This document shows, piece by piece, positions 32,617 to 41,219 of a stretch of 64,000 nt of DNA; position 1 is the first letter of the stretch, and every line of letters begins with the position of its first letter. The stretch lies in NCBI GenBank assembly GCA_017847835.1, contig JAGASH010000008.1, positions 372,001 through 436,000 on the forward strand, read 5' to 3'. Under the pieces are notes generated by a model, which saw nothing but the letters and a program-made list of their open reading frames with translations, ran no database searches and was not told the DNA's origin. This stretch comes from Oscillospiraceae bacterium (GTDB lineage Bacteria > Bacillota > Clostridia > Oscillospirales > Ruminococcaceae). A program made the translations under genes and the position numbers.

Positions 32617-33987
32617 TCACGGCAGCCTTCTTTTTACAATATTGAAGCAAGCGAAAAATGCCGGTACAAGGAAGCAGTCCGCGAGCACCCAAGCTGCGGG
32701 ATTTGCGAAGCAGACCGCGTCATAACCGAACATCGGCACAAAGCAAATTGCCACAACTCCGCGTGCGACAAGCTCAAACACACCAGCATACAGCGCGATT
32801 TGCGAAGAGCCCATTCCCTGAATAAGAAAGCGCACGATGTTTACAAAAGCAAGCGGGATATAGAAAAGAGCGTTTGTCACAAGAAAACGCTGTGCAAGCC
32901 TGATGATTTCCGAGGCGTTTTCGGCGGTTTCGGGGTCGTTTGTGTTGATAAACATCGCGGCAAGGTTTCCGCCGAAGAAATACGCGATTACAAGCGCAAT
33001 CAGCGACCAGCCGATACCGAGCAGAATACAGTCAAACAAGCCGCGTTTGAGGCGGTCAAGCTTTCCTGCGCCGACGTTTTGCCCGCCGAAGGTTGCCATT
33101 GTGCTGCCCATTGCGTCATACGGACAGCACATAAACTGCCCGACTTTGTTTCCCGCGGTTACTGCGGCAATTGCCACGGAGCCGAGCCCGTTCACCGCGG
33201 CTTGCAGCAAAATTGTGCCGATTGCCGTAATCGAATACTGCAATCCCATAGGCAAGCCAACCGCGCAAAGTCTGCCGATATAATACGGACGGAATTTCAG
33301 GTCGTCGCGGCTGATATGGAGCAGCTCAAAGCGTTTTATGATGAAAACAATACACAAAACTCCCGCGACAAGCTGTGAAATCACCGTAGCCCACGCTGCT
33401 CCCGCAACGCCCATTTGCAGCACCACAATCATAAAAATATCCAGCGCGACATTAAGCAGACTTGTCCCGACAAGGATAAAAACGGGTGTTTTCGAGTCGC
33501 CGAGCGAGCGGATAAATCCCGAGAGAATGTTGTACAAAAACGTCACGGGTATCCCGAGGAAAATCACAAAAATATAGTCGCGCGCGGGTGTGAAAACATT
33601 TGCGGGAGTATTCATCCATTCGAGAATTTTTGTGCAAAGCAGGCAGGTCGCGGTTGTGAGCAGGGCAGCGAAAAATACCGAAACCCAGATTGTGTTTCCT
33701 ACGAATTTTTTCAGCTCGTCGAAATCCTTTGAGCCGAATTTTTGTGCAACGGGAATTGCAAAACCCGCGCAAACTCCGATTACAAAGCCCATTACCAGAA
33801 AGTTTACCGAGCCCGTCGAGCCCACTCCCGCGAGGTCGTCGATACCGAGGAATTGCCCGACGATAATCGTGTCAACCATATTGTAAAACTGCTGAAACAG
33901 CAGCCCGAAAAGCAGCGGCAGCATAAACCCCAGAATTAGCTTCATCGGCTTGCCCTGCGTCAAATCGCGAACGGCATTTTTCGCCAT
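32617..33987 (-). CDS. MATE family efflux transporter (second copy)
   Basis: 456 aa, twelve membrane helices, beginning AVRDLTQGKPMKLILGFMLP with LLFQQFYNMVDTIIVGQFLG, the usual MATE start for Clostridia. It resembles NorM/DinF-like proteins of the norfloxacin-extrusion branch more than the 6333 gene does. Substrate unknown. The ATG at 33987 has GAGG at 8 nt; an upstream GTG at 33996 overlaps that site. Monocistronic, with promoter at 34019-34046. Confidence 0.9.
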   Translation of the reverse strand: MAKNAVRDLTQGKPMKLILGFMLPLLFGLLFQQFYNMVDTIIVGQFLGIDDLAGVGSTGSVNFLVMGFVIGVCAGFAIPVAQKFGSKDFDELKKFVGNTIWVSVFFAALLTTATCLLCTKILEWMNTPANVFTPARDYIFVIFLGIPVTFLYNILSGFIRSLGDSKTPVFILVGTSLLNVALDIFMIVVLQMGVAGAAWATVISQLVAGVLCIVFIIKRFELLHISRDDLKFRPYYIGRLCAVGLPMGLQYSITAIGTILLQAAVNGLGSVAIAAVTAGNKVGQFMCCPYDAMGSTMATFGGQNVGAGKLDRLKRGLFDCILLGIGWSLIALVIAYFFGGNLAAMFINTNDPETAENASEIIRLAQRFLVTNALFYIPLAFVNIVRFLIQGMGSSQIALYAGVFELVARGVVAICFVPMFGYDAVCFANPAAWVLADCFLVPAFFACFNIVKRRLP

Positions 33988-34018
33988 AAAATTCACCTCG
34001 TTTGAAAAAACTTTTCTT

Positions 34019-34046
34019 ATTATATCACAATTTTTATAATTTTCAA
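34019..34046 (-). promoter_or_regulatory. Promoter for the second MATE gene
   Basis: Minus strand TTGAAA (34041-34046), 16-bp spacer, TATAAT (34019-34024). Confidence 0.65.
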
Positions 34047-34158
34047 GATGTTTTGCGAAAATCCCGAAAAATCGTTCTTTTGCAGAAAAAATTATAACAA
34101 ATTCAAAATTTTTTTTGAATATTGCATAATTAATGTGAAATTCTGTGAATTAACCCGC

Positions 34159-34187
34159 TTGACAAAAAACGGGTTTTGTTGTATAAT
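34159..34187 (+). promoter_or_regulatory. Consensus sigma-A promoter for the GGDEF gene
   Basis: TTGACA (34159-34164), 17-bp spacer, TATAAT (34182-34187), giving a leader of about 70 nt. Confidence 0.85.
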
Positions 34188-34232
34188 ACACAATAGGGAA
34201 AAATTTTTAGGGGGATTTTTGGCAAATTGCGT

Positions 34233-34244
34233 AATCGATTACAA
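34233..34244. promoter_or_regulatory. 12-bp palindrome in the GGDEF leader
   Basis: GTAATCGATTAC is a perfect palindrome between the transcription start and the ribosome site. It could be a repressor operator. Confidence 0.35.
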
Positions 34245-34264
34245 ATCCTCCAGCGGGAGTAGTT

Positions 34265-36007
34265 ATGAAGAGTAATTACAGCGGTGAGATAACCGTTACA
34301 AGTAATTTGTTTTTAAAGCTGGCTGACGACGGCTTTTTGAAATTCACGGGACTTGATATGAATGCTTCTGCGGAAACGGCTTTCGCTGAGGACGATGTTC
34401 CCGTCATAAAGAATGCCTTCAAAAGCGGTGTCGGCGGCGACTATCACGTTATGCTCAGCCTGCGCAGAGCAGACGGGGTTTTCTGTGCTTGTCTTGCCTC
34501 TTTTCACGTCTTTTTTGAGGGCTGTGAAATGCTTCTTCGCATAAAAATCGCGGATTTGTCCGAGCTTCGCGCTGCAAGAAACGAGCTTAAAAAGGTGAAA
34601 AGTCTTGCCAACGCATATTTCGATTTGCTGGGCTGCATTTTGCTGAAATACGAGCGCACAAGCGAGCTTCTGGAAGTGTATTACATAAACGACAACCGCC
34701 GTAGAGTGATTTATAACGGCACAATTGACGGTTGGAAAGAGGAGATGCTTAACGGAAAGGTCGCTCCCGAAAGCGCAAATGAATTCAAGTCGCTCTGCGA
34801 GGATATTGCGGTTTCAAGGAAGGGTTTCCGTCATTCGGTTAAGATAAAAGGCTTTTTGGGCGGGACGGAGTTCGAGGAGTGCTTGTTCTCGTGCCGTCTG
34901 GTCAGCGATGAAGCGGGAGAGGTAAGCGTTGTCGGGTGTATTGAAATCGGCGGAAACAAGTCGCAGGGAAATGTAATCGACGCGGTGAACGACAAGGACG
35001 TTTTCCTTGATATGCTCAATAAGCGCGCTGTAATTGAGCAGGCGAACAGGATTATGGCAAACAACGAGAACGGGCACAGCTATTTTATCCTGCTCGACCT
35101 CGATAATTTCAAGTATGTGAACGATACCTACGGGCATATTGTCGGCGATGATGTTCTGATTGCGTTCACGAAAATCATCAACGACAACGTGAACGGACGC
35201 GGAATTGTCGGCAGAATGGGCGGAGATGAAATTCTTATCGTGACCGAAACCATTGCCGACCAGACCGAGCTGAGAAATATGCTCAGAACCATAAGAACGA
35301 CGGTTGAGTGGACGTTCAAGAACGACCCGCGCGAGCTGAATGTAACCTGCTCAATGGGTGTGTGCGAGTTTCCGGTAAACGGAAGCGACTTCAACAAGCT
35401 GTATTCGCTCGCGGACAAAATGCTTTACATAGCGAAATCCAAGGGCAAAAACCGCTACATCATCTACGCACCCGAGCTTCACGACTCACAGCTTGAACCG
35501 GTCGGTTCTGTTCCGAAAAACGTGAAGAATTTCTCCGCGGACAAAATCGGCATAATGCACAGACTTGTCGACAGATATCTTGTCCGCCGTACATACAACA
35601 ACGCGAAGATTTTCTCGGAAATCGGCGAGGCATTTGCACTGAGCGAAATTCTGATGATTTATCAGGACTTCACGGTTGCGTTTCAGTGGACGCCCGAGGG
35701 TATTTTCTCGGATATCGGAAAAATCGCGCATTTCAAGTATGATGAAACGTTCGGCTCGCTTTTCAACAGCGACAATCTGCTGGTTCTCGACGGACTTTAC
35801 AAGTTGGACGGAAAATGTCCCGAGGTTGAGGAATGTCTGAACCAAAAGGGAGTAAAATCGGCTCTGTTTTATCGGATTGACCGCGTGGGAAAATTCTCGG
35901 GATACGTTATGTTTGCCAAGAAAACCCAGCGTCAGATGTGGTCGGAGTACGAGATTATGGCGCTTTCCACAGCGGCAAAGGTTTTCGATGTTTCAATGCG
36001 AGAGTAA
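34265..36007 (+). CDS. Diguanylate cyclase (GGDEF) with N- and C-terminal sensor-like regions
   Basis: 580 aa, soluble. The N-terminal ~240 residues form PAS-like sensor segments. The GGDEF domain (about 250-400) has FILLDLDNFKYVNDTYGH and RMGGDEI, an accepted active variant, so it should make c-di-GMP from GTP. No clear RxxD inhibitory site is seen before it. A further ~170 residues (about 410-580) look GAF-like. It is the only intact cyclase among the four c-di-GMP proteins in this window. GGGAG precedes the ATG, and a strong promoter and a leader palindrome lie upstream. Confidence 0.88.
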   Translation: MKSNYSGEITVTSNLFLKLADDGFLKFTGLDMNASAETAFAEDDVPVIKNAFKSGVGGDYHVMLSLRRADGVFCACLASFHVFFEGCEMLLRIKIADLSELRAARNELKKVKSLANAYFDLLGCILLKYERTSELLEVYYINDNRRRVIYNGTIDGWKEEMLNGKVAPESANEFKSLCEDIAVSRKGFRHSVKIKGFLGGTEFEECLFSCRLVSDEAGEVSVVGCIEIGGNKSQGNVIDAVNDKDVFLDMLNKRAVIEQANRIMANNENGHSYFILLDLDNFKYVNDTYGHIVGDDVLIAFTKIINDNVNGRGIVGRMGGDEILIVTETIADQTELRNMLRTIRTTVEWTFKNDPRELNVTCSMGVCEFPVNGSDFNKLYSLADKMLYIAKSKGKNRYIIYAPELHDSQLEPVGSVPKNVKNFSADKIGIMHRLVDRYLVRRTYNNAKIFSEIGEAFALSEILMIYQDFTVAFQWTPEGIFSDIGKIAHFKYDETFGSLFNSDNLLVLDGLYKLDGKCPEVEECLNQKGVKSALFYRIDRVGKFSGYVMFAKKTQRQMWSEYEIMALSTAAKVFDVSMRE

Positions 36008-36010
36008 TAA

Positions 36011-36040
36011 AAAAGCCCGATTTTTGTCGGGCTTTTGTTT
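36011..36040 (+). terminator. Terminator after the GGDEF gene
   Basis: AAGCCCGA (36013-36020) pairs with TCGGGCTT (36027-36034), followed by a T-rich tract. Confidence 0.85.
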
Positions 36041-36074
36041 TTGCGGAAAACCTGAGCGGTTTTCTGTTTTTGTG

Positions 36075-36106
36075 CACAAAAATGCCCTCGGCAAAAACCA
36101 AGGGCA
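36075..36106 (-). terminator. Terminator of the tRNA-Val/tRNA-Asp transcript
   Basis: TGCCCT (36083-36088) pairs with AGGGCA (36101-36106), extended by two G-C pairs. TTTTTG follows on the minus strand. Confidence 0.7.
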
Positions 36107-36117
36107 ATATAAGCTGC

Positions 36118-36194
36118 TGGCGACCCGGAAGAGACTCGAACTCTCGACCTCCGCCGTGACAGGGCGGCGTTCTAACCAACTGAACTACCGGGCC
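36118..36194 (-). tRNA. tRNA-Asp (anticodon GTC)
   Basis: 77 nt on the minus strand. The acceptor stem GGCCCGG pairs with CCGGGTC (one G-T pair), the anticodon loop CTGTCAC is closed by CCGCC/GGCGG, the T loop is TTCGAGT, and the 3' CCA is encoded. It lies 29 nt downstream of tRNA-Val in the same transcript. Confidence 0.97.
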
Positions 36195-36223
36195 ATTTGC
36201 ACCCGCTTTTGCAGGCACATTTT

Positions 36224-36299
36224 TGGTGGAAGTTGAGGGGCTCGAACCCCCGACCCTCTGCTTGTAAGGCAGATGCTCTCCCAGCTGAGCTAAACTTCC
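36224..36299 (-). tRNA. tRNA-Val (anticodon TAC)
   Basis: 76 nt on the minus strand. The acceptor stem GGAAGTT pairs with AACTTCC, the anticodon loop is CTTACAA within TCTGC/GCAGA, the T loop is TTCGAGC, and CCA is encoded. Confidence 0.97.
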
Positions 36300-36323
36300 A
36301 TACTGCTTTTCAGCGACTATTAT

Positions 36324-36352
36324 ATTATACACATTTCGCGCTGAAAAGTCAA
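36324..36352 (-). promoter_or_regulatory. Promoter for tRNA-Val and tRNA-Asp
   Basis: Minus strand TTGACT (36347-36352), 17-bp spacer, TATAAT (36324-36329), 25 bp before the first tRNA base. Confidence 0.82.
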
Positions 36353-36370
36353 GCACTTTTTTATATTTTT

Positions 36371-37252
36371 TTAGTTTTTTGCATCTTTCAGCAATTTCAA
36401 CATATCTTCCGCTGAAAAAACGTATTTTTTATTGCAAAAGTGACAACAAACCTCGGTTTCCTTCTGCTCGTCAATCAGCTTTTGTATCTCCTCTTTGCCG
36501 AGAGAAACGAGGATTTGCTCGGTTTTTTCGCGTGAACACCCGCAGAAATAGCCGCATTCCCAGCTGTCGAGAATTTCCGCACCAAGCCCCGAAAGCGCAG
36601 TCATTGCAATATGCTCGGGAGTGAGGTGATTTTCCAGCATTTGCGAGATGTCGTCCATATTCTGCAAATTCCGTTCCAGAATTTCCACAGCTTTATCGGA
36701 AACAGGTGGCACAATCTGCACCATAAATCCCGCGGCAGCTTCAATTTCTGCGCGCTCGCCGAAAGAAATTCCCAGCGCAACAACCGTCGGGAGCTGCTCG
36801 CTTATCGCGTAGTAGGACGTGATATCCTCGGCAATGCTGCCCGAAATCAGCGGCACCTGCCCGCAATACGGCTCTTTCAGCTCCATATCCTTGATAACCG
36901 TCAGCGAGCCGTCGCAGCCCACTGCGGTTTCCACGTCAAGCGAGCCATCGGGCTTTGCGGGAATGTTTACGTCGGGATTTGTGACGCTGCACTTTACGTT
37001 TCCGCGATAATCCGAAACAGCCGTGAGCGTGCCGCAGGGTCCGCCTCCGTTTACACGCAGCGTGAGCTCGTCGCCCTCGTATTTCAGCATTGCACCCATC
37101 ATTGCCGCAGCCGTTGCCAAACGTCCGAGAGCCGCGGTCACGACGGGAGTTGAGCCGTGCAGCCGCGCGATTTCACGGACAATATCAGTCGAGTCGAGAG
37201 CCGCGCAAAGCACGCTTCCGTCCTCGGAAAGAGTTCTAACAATTTTTCCCAT
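36371..37252 (-). CDS. hslO: Hsp33 redox-regulated chaperone
   Basis: 293 aa, standard length. Hsp33 is a cytosolic holdase switched on by oxidation, when its C-terminal zinc is lost. The four zinc cysteines are present as FCGCSREK and CCHFCNKKY, and the N-terminal domain shows GRLATAAAMMGAMLK and NGGGPCGTLTAVSD. Its presence in an anaerobe fits defence against transient oxygen or bleach. Third gene of yerC-methyltransferase-hslO, 15 nt after the methyltransferase. AAAGGTGAT precedes the ATG. Confidence 0.94.
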   Translation of the reverse strand: MGKIVRTLSEDGSVLCAALDSTDIVREIARLHGSTPVVTAALGRLATAAAMMGAMLKYEGDELTLRVNGGGPCGTLTAVSDYRGNVKCSVTNPDVNIPAKPDGSLDVETAVGCDGSLTVIKDMELKEPYCGQVPLISGSIAEDITSYYAISEQLPTVVALGISFGERAEIEAAAGFMVQIVPPVSDKAVEILERNLQNMDDISQMLENHLTPEHIAMTALSGLGAEILDSWECGYFCGCSREKTEQILVSLGKEEIQKLIDEQKETEVCCHFCNKKYVFSAEDMLKLLKDAKN

Positions 37253-37267
37253 TATATCACCTTTGTT

Positions 37268-38008
37268 TTATCTCTTTTTTGCCGCAAACAACAGCTTTTC
37301 GCTGTTTTCGGACGGCTGATTAAACGTGAGATATTCATAAATTTCAACTATTTCAAACCCGCTCTTTTCCAGCATTTCTTTCATTTCATCAGCCGGAAGC
37401 GCGATTTCCCGAAAGCTCTCACCGCCGCGAATATACGAGCCGTCATCCTCCTCAAAGAAGATGTCGAGGTCAATCGAAACACCGTTGTCCCTCGCGCAAA
37501 ACTCGTTCTGCCACACGCAATAAGCCCCGTCCACGTCGTACACAAACGTGTTGTTTGCAAGAATTTCGCGGTGCTTGAAAATCGTGTTCACATCGAATAC
37601 AAACGCTCCGCCGCTTTTTAGATTTGCCGCTGCGCGCTCAAAACAAGCCGCGATTTCCTCTGCGCTTTCGAGATGATTTATGCTGTCAAGCGTGGAAATC
37701 ACCGCGTCTACTTCTTCGCCGAGCTCGGTTTCTGTCATATCCTGACAAATCCACTGCACATCAAACGACTTTTCTGCGGCAATCGACAGCATTTCCGATG
37801 AAGCGTCCTGACCGATTACGTCAAAGCCTCGCTCTGCCAGACGGATTGTGAGGTTTCCCGTCCCGCAGCCCATATCCAGCAGCCGTTTTCCGTCTGTGAT
37901 TTTGCACAAAATCTTCGTGTAATAATCGGCGATTTCATCATACGGCACATTTGTCGTGAGCAAATCGTAAACCTCCGCGAAATCACCGTAGCCACGCTCG
38001 TCACACAT
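37268..38008 (-). CDS. Class I SAM-dependent methyltransferase
   Basis: 246 aa. Opens YGDFAEVYDLLTTNVPYDEIADYY, then the SAM-binding motif LLDMGCGTGNLTIRLAERG, the acidic IGQDASSEML and a VISTLDSINHL motif IV. The target (RNA, protein or small molecule) is unknown. Its start overlaps the yerC end by 8 nt, implying translational coupling. This YerC-methyltransferase-Hsp33 order points to a shared transcript rather than a known pathway. Confidence 0.87.
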   Translation of the reverse strand: MCDERGYGDFAEVYDLLTTNVPYDEIADYYTKILCKITDGKRLLDMGCGTGNLTIRLAERGFDVIGQDASSEMLSIAAEKSFDVQWICQDMTETELGEEVDAVISTLDSINHLESAEEIAACFERAAANLKSGGAFVFDVNTIFKHREILANNTFVYDVDGAYCVWQNEFCARDNGVSIDLDIFFEEDDGSYIRGGESFREIALPADEMKEMLEKSGFEIVEIYEYLTFNQPSENSEKLLFAAKKR

Positions 38009-38291
38009 TGTTTTTTATCCTGTCGAGCACGATTTCATAGCCGCCCGCCGTCTGATAAGTCAGCGTTTTGTTTACGCGGGAAATCGTCGCTGTGGAAGCG
38101 CCCGTTTCGGTCACGATTTTATTGTACACGGCACCCTCGCTGAGCATAACCGCAACGCTCAGTCTTTGAGCCATTGCGTCAAGCTCCTGCGGTGTGCACA
38201 AATCCTCCAGAAACGCTTCGCACTCCTCCTCGGTTTTCAGCGAAAGAAGCGCTTTGTACAGTATATCCATATTGTGCTTGCTCTTTTTCAT
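38001..38291 (-). CDS. YerC/YecD family TrpR-related DNA-binding protein
   Basis: 96 aa helical protein of the TrpR-like YerC family. LCTPQELDAMAQRLSVAVML and TGASTATISRVNKTL (the helix-turn-helix) are typical. The cellular role of YerC is not settled. It heads the yerC-methyltransferase-hslO operon and could regulate it. GGGAGG lies before the ATG. Confidence 0.88.
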   Translation of the reverse strand: MKKSKHNMDILYKALLSLKTEEECEAFLEDLCTPQELDAMAQRLSVAVMLSEGAVYNKIVTETGASTATISRVNKTLTYQTAGGYEIVLDRIKNNV

Positions 38292-38334
38292 AGCTTTTCC
38301 TCCCTATAAATCCGGAATGATAACACTTACTAAT

Positions 38335-38363
38335 ATTTTAACATAATAAAGCTGAAAAGTCAA
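38335..38363 (-). promoter_or_regulatory. Promoter for yerC-methyltransferase-hslO
   Basis: Minus strand TTGACT (38358-38363), 17-bp spacer, TAAAAT (38335-38340). Confidence 0.75.
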
Positions 38364-38530
38364 GTGCTTTGTTGAACAATCTGTTGCTTATTTCCAATTA
38401 TAGCCAAATAAAAAGAATTCCCGTTAAATAACCGATATTATATTTTCTGTTCTTTATATAATCTTTATGTTAATATTTATATCAGAGAGGAGGGGTCTCC
38501 AAAAAAACTGCAATAACGGAGTGTGAAAAT

Positions 38531-38728
38531 ATGTGGCGAATTGTTGAAGCAGAGGTCTACATTGACGGGGAAACGGCAAGGAGCTATGGCATTGGCAGCG
38601 AGCATATTGAAATCTTTGATATTTCCGTAAAGAGAGATGAAATACAGGAATTTGTTTCGCTGCTCAACAGGCTTTGCGCTTCTGAGGCTCACGCATACGA
38701 GCTGGTTGAAGATTTTTTGGGAAGATGA
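38531..38728 (+). CDS. Small conserved protein (DUF6514-like)
   Basis: 65 aa, acidic, no membrane helix or signal. The pattern EAEVYIDGETARSYGIGSE, followed by DEIQEFVSLLNRLCASEAHAYELVEDFL, recalls a small family common in Clostridia (DUF6514), judged by eye only. GGAGTG precedes the ATG, and a hairpin terminator follows. The AT-rich 240-bp region upstream has a TATAAT at 38457-38462 without a good -35. Function unknown. Confidence 0.65.
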   Translation: MWRIVEAEVYIDGETARSYGIGSEHIEIFDISVKRDEIQEFVSLLNRLCASEAHAYELVEDFLGR

Positions 38729-38744
38729 CACCGCGTTATAATGA

Positions 38745-38780
38745 TAAAAATGCCGCCGAAAAAATGGCGGCATTGTTCTG
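38745..38780 (+). terminator. Terminator after the small protein gene
   Basis: AATGCCGCC (38749-38757) pairs with GGCGGCATT (38766-38774) around an 8-nt loop. Confidence 0.7.
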
Positions 38781-38782
38781 TA

Positions 38783-38822
38783 TATGAAACCGCCGTTCCC
38801 GAAACAAGAACGGCGGTTTTGC
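38783..38822. terminator. Terminator for the convergent glutamate-synthase-like gene
   Basis: A 12-bp perfect stem AAACCGCCGTTC/GAACGGCGGTTT (38787-38798 with 38808-38819), with T runs at both ends. Confidence 0.82.
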
Positions 38823-38824
38823 AA

Positions 38825-40213
38825 TTAATTCTTCGATTTGATGTACTCGTCCATTGCCTTTGCGGCGGTCTTTCCGGCACCCATTGCGAGAATTACCGTA
38901 GCAGCGCCTGTTACCGCGTCGCCGCCCGCAAAAACACCTTCTCTTGACGTCTGGCCAACCTCGTCGGCTACAAAGCAGCCGTGCTTGTTGGTTTCAAGAC
39001 CTTTTGTGGTGTTGCGGATAAGCGGGTTCGGAGAAGTACCGATTGACATAACCACGCAGTCCACGTCAAGCGTAAACTCGCTGTCCTTCTTTTCGACAGG
39101 TCTTCTTCTTCCCGAAGCGTCGGGCTCGCCGAGCTCCATTTCAACGCACTTCATTCCCGTAACAAACTTGTGCTCGTCGCCGAGAATTTCCACGGGATTG
39201 TTGAGCGTCTTGAAGATAATGCCCTCTTCCATTGCGTGCTCGACTTCCTCTTTACGCGCGGGCATTTCCTCCAAACCGCGGCGATATACGATATAAACGT
39301 TCTCTGCGCCAAGACGTTTCGCGCAGCGTGCTGCGTCCATTGCGACGTTTCCTCCGCCGACAACAGCAACGCTTGTGTTCTTTTTGATAGGAGTTTCTGC
39401 TCCTTCCTTGTACGCTTTCATCAGGTTTACTCTCGTGAGGAACTCGTTTGCGGAGTACACACCTTTGAGGTTCTCGCCGGGAATGTTCATAAATCTCGGC
39501 AAGCCCGCGCCCGAGCCGATGAAGATTGCTTCAAAACCCTGCTCGAAAAGCTCGTCAACCTCGATTGTTCTTCCGATAACAACGTTTGTTTCGATTTTTA
39601 CACCGAGCGCTTTCAGGTTTTCAACCTCGTGAGCTACGATTGCTTTCGGAAGTCTGAACTCGGGAATACCGTAAACCAGAACACCGCCTGCGAGGTGAAG
39701 TGCCTCGAATACGGTTACGTCATAGCCCATTTTCGCGAGGTCACCAGCGCAGGTAAGTCCCGAAGGACCCGCACCGATAACCGCGCACTTGTGTCCGTTC
39801 TTTTCGGGAGCTTTCGGCGCTTCGGTTGCGTTTTTGTTGTGCCAATCGGCAACAAAGCGTTCAAGACGACCGATTGCCACGGGCTCGCCCTTGATACCGC
39901 GCACGCACTTGCTCTCGCACTGCGTTTCCTGCGGGCAGACGCGTCCGCAGACAGCGGGCAGAGAGCTGCTCTTCGAGATTATCTGATAAGCGCCCTCAAA
40001 ATCCTTTTCGCGGATTTTTGCGATAAATTCGGGAATATCAATCGAAACGGGACAGCCGCCAACGCAAGGTCTGTTCTTGCAGTTAAGGCAGCGGTTTGCC
40101 TCGTCAACAGCCTGCTCCTCGGTGTAGCCGAGCGCGACCTCAGAGAAATTCTTGTTGCGGACATTCGGCTCCTGAGCGGGCATTTCGTTCTTTTTTAAGC
40201 TCATATTCGGCAT
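38825..40213 (-). CDS. gltA: NADPH-dependent glutamate synthase small-chain homologue / NfnB-type flavoprotein
   Basis: 462 aa. N-terminal adrenodoxin-reductase-like Fe-S domain (CLNCKNRPCVGGCPVSIDIPEF and CGRVCPQETQCESKCVRG), FAD site VIGAGPSGLTCAGDLAKMGYDVTVFEA and NADPH site VAVVGGGNVAMDAARCAKRLG, ending AGGDAVTGAATVILAMGAG. Paired with the upstream dihydroorotate-dehydrogenase-electron-transfer-like protein it matches the electron-bifurcating NfnAB (reduced ferredoxin:NADP+) arrangement. Annotation pipelines usually name it GltA. No glutamate synthase large subunit is nearby, which favours the Nfn role. It starts one base after the partner's stop codon. Confidence 0.88.
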   Translation of the reverse strand: MPNMSLKKNEMPAQEPNVRNKNFSEVALGYTEEQAVDEANRCLNCKNRPCVGGCPVSIDIPEFIAKIREKDFEGAYQIISKSSSLPAVCGRVCPQETQCESKCVRGIKGEPVAIGRLERFVADWHNKNATEAPKAPEKNGHKCAVIGAGPSGLTCAGDLAKMGYDVTVFEALHLAGGVLVYGIPEFRLPKAIVAHEVENLKALGVKIETNVVIGRTIEVDELFEQGFEAIFIGSGAGLPRFMNIPGENLKGVYSANEFLTRVNLMKAYKEGAETPIKKNTSVAVVGGGNVAMDAARCAKRLGAENVYIVYRRGLEEMPARKEEVEHAMEEGIIFKTLNNPVEILGDEHKFVTGMKCVEMELGEPDASGRRRPVEKKDSEFTLDVDCVVMSIGTSPNPLIRNTTKGLETNKHGCFVADEVGQTSREGVFAGGDAVTGAATVILAMGAGKTAAKAMDEYIKSKN

Positions 40214-40214
40214 T

Positions 40215-41054
40215 TCACTTTACCCCCTTGAAGAGATTGCAGACTTCCTCGCGCTTTGCCTGCTCAAATTCACGGTACATCGAGCCGCGCTCCAGCGCTT
40301 CGTCAAAGTCGACGAGATGACCGTCAAACTCGGGACCGTCAACGCACGCGAACTTTGTTTCACCGCCGACAGTAAGACGGCAGCCGCCGCACATACCCGT
40401 TCCGTCAATCATAATCGGGTTCATCGAAACAACTGTCTTGATATTATATTCTTTCGTGAGCTTGCACACAAACTTCATCATAATAACGGGACCAATCGCG
40501 ATAACCTCGTCGTACTGATTTCCTGCCTCGATAAGCTCTTTCAGAGCGTCGGTGACAAGACCTTTCGTGCCGTAAGAGCCGTCGTCTGTCATTATTTTGA
40601 GAACGCTTGAAGCAGCGTTAAATTCGTCTTCGAGAATAACCAAATCCTTGTTTCTGAAGCCGACAATCGAGTGTACCTCGCAGCCGCATTCGTGGAGCTT
40701 TTTCGCAACGGGATAAGCAATCGCGCAGCCAACACCGCCGCCGACAACCGCGACTTTCTTCAAGCCCTCGGTTTTGGTTGCCTTTCCGAGCGGTCCTACG
40801 AAGTCCTGAATGTATTCGCCCTCGTTTTTGTGGTTGAGCAGCTCGGTTGTTGCGCCAACAATCTGGAAAATAATGGTTACAGTACCCTTCTCGCGGTCAT
40901 AATCCGCAACAGTAAGCGGTATTCTCTCGCCGTTTTCATCAACGCGCAGAATGATAAACTGACCGGGCTGTGCTTTTTTCGCAACCAGCGGTGCGTCAAT
41001 ATCCATCAGTGTTACTGTGGGATTGAGTTCTTTTTTTCGTACTATTTTATACAT
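40215..41054 (-). CDS. Sulfide/dihydroorotate dehydrogenase-like FAD/NAD(P)-binding protein (NfnA-like)
   Basis: 279 aa. The FAD-binding beta domain (AQPGQFIILRVDENGERIPLTVADYD) is followed by an NAD(P) domain (KVAVVGGGVGCAIAYPVAKKL). A C-terminal cysteine cluster for a 2Fe-2S centre follows (GTGMCGGCRLTVGGETKFACVDGPEFDGH). As NfnA it would take NADH electrons and, with the partner flavoprotein, transhydrogenate NADH/ferredoxin to NADPH. The ATG at 41054 has AAAGGAG before it. Promoter at 41085-41113. Confidence 0.88.
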   Translation of the reverse strand: MYKIVRKKELNPTVTLMDIDAPLVAKKAQPGQFIILRVDENGERIPLTVADYDREKGTVTIIFQIVGATTELLNHKNEGEYIQDFVGPLGKATKTEGLKKVAVVGGGVGCAIAYPVAKKLHECGCEVHSIVGFRNKDLVILEDEFNAASSVLKIMTDDGSYGTKGLVTDALKELIEAGNQYDEVIAIGPVIMMKFVCKLTKEYNIKTVVSMNPIMIDGTGMCGGCRLTVGGETKFACVDGPEFDGHLVDFDEALERGSMYREFEQAKREEVCNLFKGVK

Positions 41055-41084
41055 TTTTTGTTCTCCTTTCACAGAATACATCTA

Positions 41085-41113
41085 ATTATAGCACATTTCC
41101 TTGGATTTTTCAA
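41085..41113 (-). promoter_or_regulatory. Promoter for the NfnAB-like pair
   Basis: Minus strand TTGAAA (41108-41113), 17-bp spacer, TATAAT (41085-41090). Confidence 0.8.
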
Positions 41114-41190
41114 TAGTTTTTTTGAACTCTCAGTAGGCAAATGCTACAAATGATTTTAAAAACTTTGGTTAAATTTTTACAAAAAAGCGC

Positions 41191-41219
41191 TTGACAAATT
41201 ATTTAATTTGCCTTATAAT
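41191..41219 (+). promoter_or_regulatory. Consensus promoter for marR-ABC exporter with operator in the spacer
   Basis: TTGACA (41191-41196), 17-bp spacer, TATAAT (41214-41219). The spacer holds the perfect 16-bp palindrome CAAATTA-TT-TAATTTG (41195-41210), placed to block RNA polymerase. This is the expected layout for MarR autorepression. Confidence 0.8.
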
